This document shows, piece after piece, positions 51,562 to 63,885 of a stretch of 64,000 nt of DNA (positions are counted from its first letter, which is position 1; every line of letters begins with the position of its first letter). A program made the translations under genes and the position numbers. The notes beneath the pieces are model-generated. The model was not told the origin of the DNA. It worked only from the letters and a program-made list of their open reading frames with translations, and made no database searches. The DNA is taken from NCBI RefSeq assembly GCF_001039355.2, contig NW_019775895.1:64001-128000 (forward strand). The letters run 5' to 3'. This DNA is from Lingula anatina. Lineage: Eukaryota; Brachiopoda; Lingulata; Lingulida; Lingulidae.

Positions 51562-54500
51562 CTATGTTGTTTGTGGGTCCTTTGTTGACCTGGGTAGGTT
51601 CCAAGCCAAAAAGACTGGTCCGTGAAGTATCAGTGACAAGCTAGGACCTGGAGGTTAATAAAAGAAAATGCATACAATGAAAAACTGAAATGAACTTCAC
51701 TTCTTTGTATCAGTATAAATCCTAAAATTTTGGCTTTATAACAATTATTGCAATTGCTCCCCAGAATCCCTACTAATACTGCCATCACACCAAAAGCCCC
51801 CTTTAAACTGGACGTCCTCCTTTCTGCGTCCCGTAGTACTGCCCTGTTTCAGTTTGAGTGCCAAAAAAATTACACTTTACATGCCAATAACTGGCTGATC
51901 ATTGAGCATTCATTCTGCAACCAAAGCAATGTTTGTGCCTCCTTTCTACGACCACAACGATGCCAGTTTCACGGTCACCGAAAGGACGCAGAAAGGACAC
52001 TATCCAGTGTAAAGGGGGTTTAAGTAAGCCCCAAGTGCCAATCAAATTTGATCTGATTAAATGGCAATGTCAAGCCAGGCTATTCACTTGTCACATTTTC
52101 AGACTGGTGTGATACTAGAAATTTAGTGGTAGACGTAAAAAAAAAATTGTTACTTTTTTAAGTTTTTGTCTGGGTGGGTTTTAGTCTAGGTGGGTTTAAG
52201 CTACACTGCTGCTGTCACACACCTGTGCAAGCTTGACTGAGCTGTAACCATGACTTCATATACTGTACTTGCTCATCTTTGGTTAGACTGTAGGAATTAA
52301 CTCCTCGGTCAAAACATGCCTGAAATGACCATACAGCTATTTAGATTATCTCCAAATTAAAAAAATAAAATAAAATGAGATTTTTAAAAATATGTATACA
52401 GATTTAGGTATATCTGTTAGTGTTAACGTGAAATCTAAATCTTATTATTGCTCTATATTAAATCTGATTAACTATTCTTGTTCTAGCACACTTATCCAAG
52501 ATTTTAAACCACAAATTTCTCATCATCCAAATAAAAGTACACCCTAGCAGCGTAAGACCATCAGCCTTGTCAATAAGACTTCTTAGGACAAAGCATAAGA
52601 TTTTAAACACATTTTTTTACTTAGTCCATAAACCACTCCTTGTTGAACTTAGGTGGGCAAGTAATATCCCTTATCATTAATTAACAGATAAATGTCACAA
52701 ATTAATGTTGCCAAAAAATCATCAAATTTATCACCTCCTGAAGCTCCCAGCCAGCTGTCTGCTACCCTGACACAGTTTTAAAAACCAATGCTCATGTATG
52801 AGTCTTTTTAATTTACTAGATTTTCACAGAATTATGGCAAGAGTCCAGAAAAGAGGATCAAAGACCTAAATACCTTTCACCCCAGGAAAATTCATTAAGT
52901 ATGAGATTTTTACAGAAAAATCTTAGGCTGGACACTTTATATCAGAAAACAGATTAAAAATGCATCTGATATAATGGTTATAAGAAATATAGAAGACATG
53001 ATTATTGACAGTTGAAGTGTAATAAGAGTAATGAGGTCTAAAACTTACATGTACGCAAGGAATCTAAAATGATATTTTTGCAAGAGAGTGATAGAGGTGC
53101 ACAAGGTCTATTGGGCCTTTAACTATGTATCACAATGTTTTGAGAGATTTAAAGCTGATAGCCTGGCTGTCATTTAAAAGAGTAATCTAAGTACAGCCCA
53201 ACACACTCAACAACAGCAATCAACCTTCACATAATTAATAATTACATGTTCGGACCAGTCAAAACCCTGCAATGCAGATGTGAAAAGGCCTGAATTTATA
53301 GAACTATTGGTGCAATCACCTGCTGCAGTTCTGCATTGCTTAGCATATGTATGCCTTCTTTGTGTATTACTTGATCAATGTTATGAAGCAGCATAGCATC
53401 TTGGATAAGCTTAGCCTTCATTTTTGGCATATCCATGGCATATGCCACATGATACTGAAAATAAAAGATCAAAAACCACTTCTAATGCATTTTGTTTACC
53501 ATATCAATGTACACTTTAATCTGTGTTCGTGACACATCTATTAAATATGAAATTGTGAATGTATGAACACAAGAACTGGAACAAGCTGATACTTAAACGA
53601 ACCATTATTATCCACCAAGATAAAGTACCTTCAACTCTCATTACCCAACAGTCATTTTGAAATAAAAATTGTTTCACATGGGAAACATACACCACAACTA
53701 CTTTAATACATTTCTTTACACAAGTCTCTGGGTTTGTTGAAACATTTATTATTACATACCACTTTTTAATACTTGAAAAATGTATCGAAACCCCCAGAAC
53801 AAACATAATTTTTTAAAAAGATAGGACTTATGTCAAAGCTTACCAAGTGTGCCATGTTTAAGGACCACAGGCTCAGTGGTTCGTGTTCAAATAGATGCTT
53901 CACTGTCAACAATTCTTCTACAGACACTGAGCTCTCAGGTATCTACAATGTCAAAGTTATTTGGGATGTTTTGAGAATAGGCATTGCATATTTTTTGCAA
54001 AATTAAAACACTCACAGTTTCAGTAATTGTAAAATTTAATATAATTTAATTCATTTAACCAACTTGCTTTTCAAAAACATTACAATCCTCACTTTCAGTT
54101 ATTGTTTACAAACACTGAGCTACTTTTTCAATTTTGTTTGGCCATTTACAATATCAATAGTAATTTTAAAATCCTTTTTATTGTCATTAATAGCTGAAAT
54201 TGTTGAAAATTGCTTATAAGTGACAAAATTTATTTCATGCCTTGTTGAGAATATCTAGCAGTTTTTTTCTTTCTCTTTCATCCTTTAATTTAGAGGCCAG
54301 TGTCTTAAGCTTAGCCAATAACTTAGGGAAGTGGTCCACCTTGTGTTTATGTTTAGAAATATCAAACTCCTGTTGTTGCTCAGCAGTCCAAAATTGTCTA
54401 CTCAGCAAATGATTGGGGTATTTGTACCTAACAAAAAAGAGAAAAAATCAAATATTTCACTGTAAAATATGCATTTATCTCCATGATATTTATTTAATCT

Positions 54501-57500
54501 AAAACTTTGACAGGTATTAAACAAGATTTATTTCAAAGTAGGATTTTCGATGAAATTCCAACAGACAAATATTATAGATAGGAACATAACAGAAGTCACT
54601 TATTACCAGCAAGACTAGATTTTCAAAATTGCTTTATAACAGTTATTACAGTTTCAGTGAATCATCAATTTTTTCTCTCATTTATAATTCATTTCAATAA
54701 AACTCACGCAACAAAGAAAACTAAATTTCCTACAAATGGCACAGTGCTCACAAGGAGTACAAATCCTACTTTCCTTAAGTCTTTCGGTACCTAGTGTGTA
54801 AATAAAAAAAAAATCTGATTAAGTTTTCAATAATTTATGTATTAAATGTATAATTATTATGTGATTCCCGTGGTGTGTATTCATCCAACATCAGGTTAAA
54901 TGTCTTTATAAATGAAATATACACTTATTCAAACTGCATCACCATGTTTACAGAGTATTGTGAGATGTCATATATCTCTTTACCCTATCTTTAAACTTCA
55001 GCCACCATCTTACAGCATGGCCTACATGTTCTCCCTGGTGCACATTCCGTAAGTGTGAGTTGTGAAAGCCATGCTGGCTACCTTTTCATTTCAGCCCAGC
55101 CAAGTTTAATTACACTTCATCTTTTTTACATATATGTATTTTTTAATATTTCTGAGTGGCAAGAAGATTGTAATCCCTAATAGTTTTTAAGATGCAAATT
55201 TCAACATTCAAAGTCTTATGAAAATTTGAAAATTTTCAAACTTAAAGGGATAATAACTCTTCGTTTTGACCAAAAACTGAATTTTCCTGGAGTAAACAAC
55301 AATTTTCCCATACTTACCAATGGTTAATGAATCCATTTTTACATTCAAAGTTAGCCCCTGTTTTTTTTTCTAAAAAGTTTGTTTTTTTGTTAAAATCTCT
55401 TAAGAGATTATAACAGAGTATTGCCATCAATGGAGGTCACGTGGTCTGAAGACAAGCTAAGTTATCAGAATAATAGCTATAACTGCCGTTTTTCTTGAAG
55501 TTGTATGACAGAATATATTATATTTCTATGAGTTGTTCACAATGTTTTTATTGTGAAATATAGATCTCATACGAAGAGTTATTATCCCTTTAATAATTCA
55601 TGTGAGAGGGGCCATCGTCTTCGTTGGGAGGTAAATAATGAAGCAAGTTCTGTAACATGTAAGTCCATGTCAGGTTAGTTTACAAGATTTGTTTTCAAGA
55701 GGCATATTTTTATATACCTATCGTCAATATATCTTATACTGCAAAGGATCTACATTAGCATAACAGAAGATTGGGTGACGCTGGATGTTTGATTTAGCCA
55801 AATCTTTCACCAAATGTATATTAAATTGATATTAAATGATCACCTATTTCAAATACTCTTTAATGATATTTAATTGTATTTAAATTCCTGTTCAGCAGAA
55901 GAAAATTATCAAAAGAGTTGAGCAAAATGCATTCATAATCCCACCTGTCTGTAGGCCATCAGTTGTTCCCTGTTTAATGAACTATAATCTACCATACCCT
56001 TTCTCATGTTATATAGCTCATAGACGGCACCGCTATACACCTTCATGTCTGCCAGTAAACTCTCTATTCCTTCAACACAAAAATAAAGTAAAAGTAAAAG
56101 GTAAGGGTGTGTTCACAATGAATCCATTGTACTTGCTAATGCGCACTACTGGTAATACCACAGGGACTCTCACTAAAAGGAATCAGATTAATGTTCATGA
56201 GTACACTCCATGAACACTATACCCATGAACACATTTACTGATTTTCACATATTATGTAGATGTTAAAAAGACTTAAAAAAGAAATTTTACACTGATATCT
56301 CAATGAGTTTCAGGGTTACGGCATTCCAAAGATGTGTCCAGCCTAAGATTTGCTGTGACTCAAACACATCTGTTGGCATGCAGGTCAAAGTGACCTACTC
56401 ATGTATTACAAATCATGCTCTAAAACACAAGTATCCTATTGCTGTATATGACTTGGCTTTCATATTCTTTTGGGGAGGAATCCAACTATCACATGGAAAA
56501 TGTTGTATCGCATATTCAAAATGCATTAATTGTCTTTTTGAGTATAAATTTGGGTGCGTGACAGTAATCATAGAATCAGTGCTCATAGAACTGCTCATAT
56601 ACCATACAAATTTTTACTTGTATCATGCATCATTATTTTTGTCTACAAAATACACCAATCCATTTAATTGTTTCACTTCATAGTTCAAAGGTAATTCTTT
56701 TAAATGACATAAAACACATATAAATATATATCCAGAGGGAGAAATCAAGAAAAATTCGATTAAAAAGAAGGAGTGTCCTTAATCCTGGAAAAATGACACC
56801 AATTCTCAAAAGTTAAAATTTATGCATTTTAAATAAAATTTTCTAGTCTGGATGAACAGTGAACGAGCTTCTAACATGTTTTTTGTGTTTACCTTTCTTG
56901 GATACAGCATATACTTGATATAATTTTGGATACTTCTTCTCCAAATTTGAAATCAATTTCAGGTAGTTCTTAGCTATAGACTTGCGTATGATACCAGGTT
57001 TTTTAACAATGTCTTTCTTCTTTTTGAAATCATTCTCTTTATTTTCTTTTCTGAAAGGCAATCAAAGAAAATTGTATATTTTAACTTTTAAATTACCTCT
57101 TAAGTTTACTGGAAGACAAATAAGTTCCCAAGATGTTCTACTTCTAATTTATTGCTCAGCTGAAGTTATGTTATCTTTAATATCTTGTTTTCAATTCACC
57201 ATCACATTTGTTGAATCAATGACACCACGAAAGTTGAAGCTGAGGTTAATCTTAAAAGGTGAATTTTTGGAACTTTTGCAGTGTCCTCTATCACTTCAAC
57301 CCACCTTAGTGGTAATTTTAATGGTAATAAAATTAAGGTTAAGTGTTAATTTTGCTCAATGCCTCTGCTATTTAAATATATGTTTGGATATTTACTTCTT
57401 ACATTTTCATCTTTTTCCGTTAAACTTTCAAGCTCATTGATCAATGAGATTACAGCAAAATTTCTTTTCTGCATTGGTATTGACTGTCATGATTACATTC

Positions 57501-57914
57501 CAATCGACATCAAGTTCATTGTAAAAATAAACAAATATAAGTAAATGGATTGCCAAACTAGTTTATATGAATAGCTGAGATATGCTCAAAGGCACCACAT
57601 AACTAAATTTAGAAAAATTATGAAAAACCAAATCACAATTCAGGTAGAGAGAATATATTACAATAAAGGTACTAGCATTAGTAAGAGGATATGTTTGGCA
57701 AGTTAAACAAGGAAAATTAAAAATAGGAACATTTATGATCCAACTAATGAACATTTTTCTCATTTACAAAAGAAGAGGAACTTTACCCATCATTGTGAAA
57801 TTGTCGCCCTTTCAAGCCTGAAGTATGTGAAATTATTGCTCGTAAAAAAAGCTTGTCGTAAACGAACGATTTCCGAAAACATCTAACACAAATTTGCACC
57901 CTGTTCCCAGCCAT
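51562..57914 (-). CDS. LETMD1: LETM1 domain-containing protein 1 (LETMD1)
   Basis: Mitochondrial inner-membrane protein of the LETM1-like/ribosome-binding family, 365 residues here against 360 in human. Nine exons join in frame: 57914-57787, 57050-56893, 56069-55945, 54790-54708, 54427-54241, 53942-53844, 53454-53320, 52319-52223 and 51647-51562. The N-terminus is Arg/Lys/Ser-rich without early acidic residues, as in a mitochondrial presequence. A membrane helix lies in VGFVLLVSTVPFVGNLVFFV. Family matches include YPNHLLSRQFWTAEQQQEF (human FPRQLLIRHFWTPKQQTDF), the LKxxL-type segment MPKMKAKLIQDAMLLH, ACFDRGVN...SWLQLSQ, and the end SLSLILHGPVFLAWNLP. The intron after exon 5 starts with GC. 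Confidence 0.93.
51793..52022. mobile_element. 230-bp TIR element in a LETMD1 intron
   Basis: Left end AAGCCCCCTTTAAACTGGAC and right end, read on the other strand, AAACCCCCTTTACACTGGAT continue as inverted repeats to CCTTTCTGCGTCC, about 38 bp in all. An open frame spanning it is incidental. Confidence 0.85.
54239..54240 (-). other. GC-AG intron donor in LETMD1
   Basis: After exon 5 (AACAAG) the intron begins GCATGA rather than GT. No GT occurs before the in-frame TGA formed by that same sequence, and the next exon (acceptor AG at 53,943-53,944) is in phase 0 and family-matching. A GC-AG intron is the simplest reading. Confidence 0.65.
55242..55593. mobile_element. 352-bp TIR element with TTAA at both ends
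   Basis: Perfect 23-bp terminal inverted repeat (TTAAAGGGATAATAACTCTT, then CG) at both ends, each edge including TTAA. This is compatible with a piggyBac-type target, though the superfamily is not proven. It lies in the LETMD1 intron between exons 55,945 and 54,790. Confidence 0.82.
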
Positions 57915-58470
57915 TGGCAGACAGCAACTACAGTTTTCAACCTTCAAATAAAGAAGACCTGTCTCACCTACTTCAACTTGTCGCAACTACCACATTCTTT
58001 CAAAAGGGCTGATGTGCACGTAGAGCCGTGGTTGCCCCCTTAACTTTTTTTGCATAAATTGGCAATCTTTTTCATACTGATGATATTTAAACAAAGAATC
58101 ACTCGGATTGTTGCGTCAGTAGATACAGATTAAATTAGTGATACAGAAGGATAGATTTGCTTGAAATGAAGAGAAATGAAGTTTTATTCCAATTTTCAGT
58201 CTTGCATCCGATTGCATCGAGTTCCAGAATATCGTGACCTCTAACGAACGCATTTTTTAAAAACCAAGTTTCAAGAGAACATTCTCCTGTCCTCTTGTCT
58301 TGTATGGCTTAGAAGTGCCATACAAACACCAGTGTTCACAAGTTTCTCATTGACAATGTGAATAATGAAGTCAATTTTAAAGCATACATCTCTATATCGT
58401 TACTACGTCGTGCCGTCTCTTCTCAGCAAGTGTATGAAATTTGTTAAAAAACATAGACCAGTTTATACAG
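57915..58470. promoter_or_regulatory. LETMD1 upstream region
   Basis: Sequence between the LETMD1 start codon and the probable 3' end of hnRNP on the same strand. The transcription start is probably within about 150 bp of 57,914. I see no clear TATA box. The two genes are head-to-tail on the minus strand. Confidence 0.4.
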
Positions 58471-59143
58471 CATTTACAAGTGTTTATTTTTTTTTTATAA
58501 AATCAATTGCTAAAATAAGGGATCTTTTACAAACATTGGAAAGGACTTACATATACTTAATTTACACTAACTTTAGATGACAGTGTTCTAACACTAGTTA
58601 TTGAAATCGATTTGACTGATCTCTGCTAGAAATTTGTGCAAAGTATGAAGAAAATCTTTAAAAAAATATTTTAAAATTGAAATGCTTGGATACAGAATGA
58701 CTTGAATGCAGATCCTTCTGATCATTTCTTTGTCCTTTTGTTGGTATGTCAAATGTATTTTGTCAAAATGAAACCAAGTTTAGACAAAAATGTTCACATC
58801 AAATGGAAATAAAGTCATCGACTACAGGCTGCTGAAACACATAGAACTGAAACCACTGTTCACTTTTACTGCATCCCATCCAACCTTTTGTCACCTACAT
58901 ATCTTCATTCTGAAACGAAGGGAACATGAAGACAGTGAAAATGCATTACGTAATGCAAACATTTAAATGGGTCATTCTAACAGAAGCTTAAAATGATACA
59001 AAAGATTTTAAATGTTGTACCCGAAAAAGATCACATTCACACCCCATTACGACAATCTCTACAACAACAACAAAAAGAGGCCAAGCCTTACATGAGCTGG
59101 CTTAGAATGTAAATTGATCATAAACATTCTCCTTACCTCTCTC
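58470..59143 (-). other. hnRNP 3' UTR with a likely UTR intron
   Basis: A strong donor (GAG|GTAAGG at 59,136-59,135) follows the stop by only seven bases. A pyrimidine-rich acceptor (CCCTTCGTTTCAG) would begin a UTR exon at 58,909. AATAAA on the minus strand is at 58,488-58,483. The short stop-to-junction distance should not trigger nonsense-mediated decay. Confidence 0.55.
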
Positions 59144-62100
59144 TCACTGCCTGTTATAAGGATGGTAGCCCTTGTTACCACCACCCTGAGCAGAGGAACC
59201 TGTGCTCTTCTGGGCACCATAATTACTCTGCTGACCTGAAGTTATAGTAGTTGCATAAGTATACAGAACATTTGAGAGGAAAGGCTATATTTTCTTTCCA
59301 TAAAGCTAACCTCTATTCCTTTATTTAGCAAACATAAGTGCCATTCTTCGCTAATCAAAGAAACAAACATATGCAAAGTCTGCAGGAACATGAAGTCTGG
59401 AATTTAAGCCCTTTATTAGTACAGGAAAAGCAGAAATCAGACACATTAAAATGGTCTTTCTACTTACTCTGATCTCCATAGCCCCATCCACTGTAGTCAT
59501 AACCTGAAAGGAGACGTAAGTGTTACAAGACGACTGTAGTCAAAAATGCTGGACTTTCACAATTCTTACGACAAGGAGTGACTGCTTTTGCTGGGGTCCT
59601 TTAAAAGGTGGTGTATGAGCAAGGCAAGTCAGGCACTTTCCTTAAATCAAAATTCAATAGTGGGCATTACAAAAAAATACCAACTTGTTGACGTTTCTCT
59701 TTATGCAGTTTGAACCAGCCAGCTCGAGACCATTGTTTGCATTAATAGCATCAAGCTTCCCCTGTAATGCTCAACTTACCACTGTTGTCTCCACCATAGC
59801 CTCCATAACCGCCGTAGCCTCCATAACCACTCTGGTCATATCCACTCCAGCCTCCATATCCATAGCCTTGGTTGTAGTCATAGCCACCATATCCGCCATA
59901 TCCACCGTATCCACCATAGCCCTGGTTATAGCCCTGGTTGTACCCACCCCAGCCCTGGTTGCCCCAGCCACCATCATAACCTGGAGGAAAAAACATGTAT
60001 ATAACAATATGCCTCAACAGCATCACTAGCTCACCACCTATTAACAACTTTCTGGGTTATTGATTTTTACTTCCACTTTATCATGACATCTTCATTAGAC
60101 ACTGTCCTTCACCAGAACTTGCATTAAATGTTTTTTAAATTAATTTGTCCTAAATATTGGGTTTGTGTTAGCTGAATGCTGAATTATACATTTAAGTGTT
60201 AAATACTTATTCCAGAAAGATAACATAATCGATTCCTTACCGCCTCCACCACGTCCTCTTCCCCTGCCTCCAAATCCTCCTCTGCCTCCATAACCCCAAC
60301 CTTCATTCTGCTTGGGTGTGGCCTTTCTCACATCAACCTACAAGTAAAACACCATCTCACAATATTAGTCCAAGAAAAAATTTTGAACTATATAGGCATC
60401 CAGCCCTCATAATGTTTACCTGTAAACACGGCTTTACTTATCTGACATCAACCACTTGCTGACCAATGCAAACTGTGCTTTATGCAATGACAGGAATTAG
60501 CAGGGAACCTAGACAACTGGTAATAAGAAATTATGATTACAGTGGACTCCTACATAGAAGATACCCCGTTAAGGAGCCCACGGTACACCACTGTTGATTA
60601 CATGCTCACTACCTCACTGTGGTTCCTTGAAAAATGAGTCCCATATTTCATGGAGACTGCAGCTGTAAAAATTGGAACAGAATGTTGGGTCAGTATTTTG
60701 GTGTTTATCTGTGTATGGCTTATAATACCAACCACCCCATTCAAATAGTTCACAAACTCCTTGAACATCAACAAAAAATCCCTCATTAAAAAAAATATTT
60801 GAGGCAAAGATGAAGTTGTTCTACTGCTTGAACCATCAGACAAAACTTATGCTTTACCTGTAACAGAGAAAATATTTACAAATATCATGTCATTACAAAT
60901 GTAAGATATAGTGTAACAAAATTGTATATTTTACCTCTTTTCCGCCAATGGTCTGTCTGGGATTTTCTACGATTTTATCAACAACCTCAGCACTCTCAAA
61001 TGTAATGAAGCAAAAATTTTTCCTCTGGCCCTTCATACGGTCAAATGGAAGATCAATTTCCTCAATCTGTAAAAAATTATATTACAATTTCTGTGACATC
61101 TAATCTGTGGAAATATTAGATTGAAAACTTTGTTAACTAGCAATAATGTGAATTCTATGTATACTTTCAGAATTCTGGAGTGAAGAACCAAGAACTAACT
61201 CACATATATCTATGTTTTGATTTAAATCTTGATAAATACAAGATCCATAGTGCACATTAACCTCTAGTAACTGTTTACCTTAAAATGCTATGGAAACCAA
61301 TACTTATATATTTTTTCTTAGGTACCTTTCCAAACTCTGAAAAGTATGCCCTTATATCTTCTTCTGAGAAATCTGGTTGTATTCCACCAACAAATATCTT
61401 CTTGATAGGATCCCTGCCACCCCTAGCCTTAGCTTTCTTTGGATCTATGGTTTTACCTTGTAGAACATGGCCTTCCTTGCAATTTAATACCTGCAATGTG
61501 ATGATAACAGCAATGTTTCAAAAGTTTAATTTCTACAGTATATTACAGATTTAAATTATACTTTATGGCTTCTCTTTCTTAGTTTTCAATCAAATTTTAC
61601 CTTGAAAATCCTTATAGCCAGTAATTATTATTTGCATTCTGTAGGAGATTAAATAATGATAATCTGAATATCAAGTCAAATTACTTACACAATCAATACA
61701 GGAACTATCCTTGAAAACAACGAAAGCAAATCCCCTTGATCTGCCTGAATTAGGATCCGTCTTCAATGTGCAGTCGTCAACTTCTCCAAATTTTCCAAAA
61801 TAGTCTCGTAGTTCTTCTAAACAATGGAAAAAAGTAAAGGTAACACAAGTCGGTGTTTTATAAAAACTAAAAAAATGTTTAAGATATTGTTACCATTAGT
61901 TTACATATGTTAGAGATCATTTAATTTCACTTCATACACATCTTTTAATATTTTCAAAAGAAAATCATAACTTACTAGCTGTTGTTTCCCAACTGAGACC
62001 GCCCACAAATAATTTTCTGAAAAAAAGGAAAATTGTTAAGTATTTCTTGATCTGTTCAAATGCTTAAGTTGGGCATCTTACCAATCATTGTGATCTTGGT

Positions 62101-62745
62101 ACTTTTGCAGTACCATTGTATTTGAATTGTATTTGATTGTATTTGTACTCTCATTGTATTTGAATGGGCCTAATTTTCTTGAAAAAAACATCCAAAAATC
62201 AAATAATAAAATGTAGAACAAATTCATTTGAATATGAAGACAATGAGAAAAGTCTCCACACATCATATTTGGGTGGGGGTGGGATGGGGGGGATTCAAAG
62301 ACCAATACAGGTTGAGAATGATACTGCAAAATTACAAAACCTAACAAAGATTTACGTCGTTATTCTAAATTGGGTCAAGTAGATTTTTCATGTCTGCATG
62401 ATAAATTGCTAAATTTCCTTATGCTAAAATGTATAATGGCACATCTGCCTTAAGGTGCTATGAGTTTTAAGGGTTAGGTTGCACTCGTTTCCACAAAAGC
62501 TTATTTGAAATATTACTACACACGTATCTCCAGTCAGTGAATGCGTGGGACCAAGTGGTTGGCCCCGGCCGGAATTTTTACCTATCGTCATCATCAGCTT
62601 TATGGGTATATTCTGTTCCTTGAGGTTTTTCAACAGCAGGAGTTTCTTGTGGAGTTTGTTCCTCATTGTTTTCCTCGCCGCCATAGTACTCCTGAGCCTC
62701 TTCATACTGTGCTCCGTTCTGCTCAGCAAGTTCTGTGTCCGCCAT
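59144..62745 (-). CDS. HNRNPAB: hnRNP A/B-D family RNA-binding protein (squid-like)
   Basis: Nuclear RNA-binding protein with two RRMs and a Gly/Tyr-rich tail, 351 residues. Nine exons close in frame: 62745-62582, 62016-61976, 61816-61689, 61490-61326, 61066-60935, 60337-60241, 59980-59780, 59503-59468 and 59235-59144. The N-terminus is acidic (residues 1-54). RRM1 has RNP2 KLFVGGLSW and RNP1 [14 protein letters not shown]2 has RNP2 KIFVGGIQ and an RNP1-like KNFCFITF. The linker [13 protein letters not shown] and the [14 protein letters not shown] closing segment are typical of the hnRNP D / A-B / squid group. An RGG-like stretch ([15 protein letters not shown]) and a GGYGGY/NQGY prion-like region follow, ending YHPYNRQ. 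Vertebrate paralogues (HNRNPAB, HNRNPD, HNRNPDL) are co-orthologous, so the symbol is approximate. Confidence 0.93.
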
Positions 62746-63054
62746 TGTTTCTTTCTTCTTCAAAAGCGGGAGCACGCGGTGGTCACGTGATCGTTATCTT
62801 CGGTTTTCAAATTTTTCATACAGTTGCTTTGCTTTATGATATATATGATTTCTTCACATTTTTAATATGTATCAAAAATTTATACTCAAAATATTCACAT
62901 ATGTCAATAATGGTACTCTCGCTTTTCTGTGAAGAGATTTAATTAAACGGATATAGATTAGAGGGCACCACTTGTATGTTGTGTCTCTTGGCAACGTGCA
63001 ACATCAACTACAATCGTGTTTTCATTGATGGACTGTAGCATACAGGACTTGCAG
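62746..63054. promoter_or_regulatory. short divergent promoter, hnRNP / downstream gene
   Basis: The hnRNP leader (minus) and the non-coding first exon of the rightward gene (plus) start within about 200 bp of each other. GTCTCTTGGCAAC at 62,983-62,995 has a perfect GGCAAC half-site and a poor second half, resembling an RFX X-box. A splice donor (GCAG|GTAAGA) ends the rightward first exon at 63,054. Confidence 0.5.
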
Positions 63055-63885
63055 GTAAGAGCTACTTTATATACATGTTTCAGAATATTTATAAAATAAT
63101 GATTGTCATATGGACCTTTATAAGAAAATTATGTGCATTTTACGTTCATAAGCTGAACTAAATATCAAAATTTATGTAAAATGGGTAAATATGAAGTAAT
63201 ATACATGAACCCAGTATTAGCTTGCCTTTTAAAAGGCAAGTAATATATGAGCTGGCCTTTAATGAAACTTGAAAGTGACTTAAATAGTTCTCACTTTGGT
63301 CTAACGTTAAGGTGTATGCAAGGCCTACATCCAGCCTTATTATATTATGTGTATAAATCTGAATAAAATTTATAACATGTAATTGATAAGCAGTAGTAAT
63401 CAAAATTACACTTTAATTTAGTGAAATATTGTTTTGACAAAATTTAGGAAAAACTTGAAATTAATTTTTTTCTATTTAATTTTGGGTTACATCAGTATGA
63501 ATAATAATGATACTGTTACTGGCATTTATATTTCAAATAAGTCTTATGGTTACATGCACTCTTTAATCTTCAACATTGAATTTTGTGCAAAATGAAAATG
63601 CTGAGTGCATATGTTGTATACAACTTGTGCACTGCTGCTTGTGTGTGTGAGAAAAATATATAAGAATGTATGTTTATAGTTTTTTTTCTGAGTACTACAA
63701 CACTGTTAAAAGTTTGTTAATGGCACACTTTAAAATCTCATATATAACTTTTAATATACTGTATAATGTAACATGTGCATGGATTGAATATGGTATATTT
63801 CATGCTTCAATCATATATTATAAATTTATATTTTCAGAATTAAAAGCCACACATACTGGACTAAATTTTTTAAAAAGCAGAAAAA

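Noticed and set aside
56100-56232. Possible inverted repeat GGGTGTGTTCA / TGAACAC
   Set aside because: Too short and imperfect, with no second copy in the window.
57915-57986. N-terminal extension of LETMD1 from a TTG
   Set aside because: Not an ATG; the ATG at 57,914 begins a good mitochondrial presequence.
62269-62294. G-rich run resembling a G-quadruplex
   Set aside because: The runs are uneven, lie in an intron and have no supporting context.
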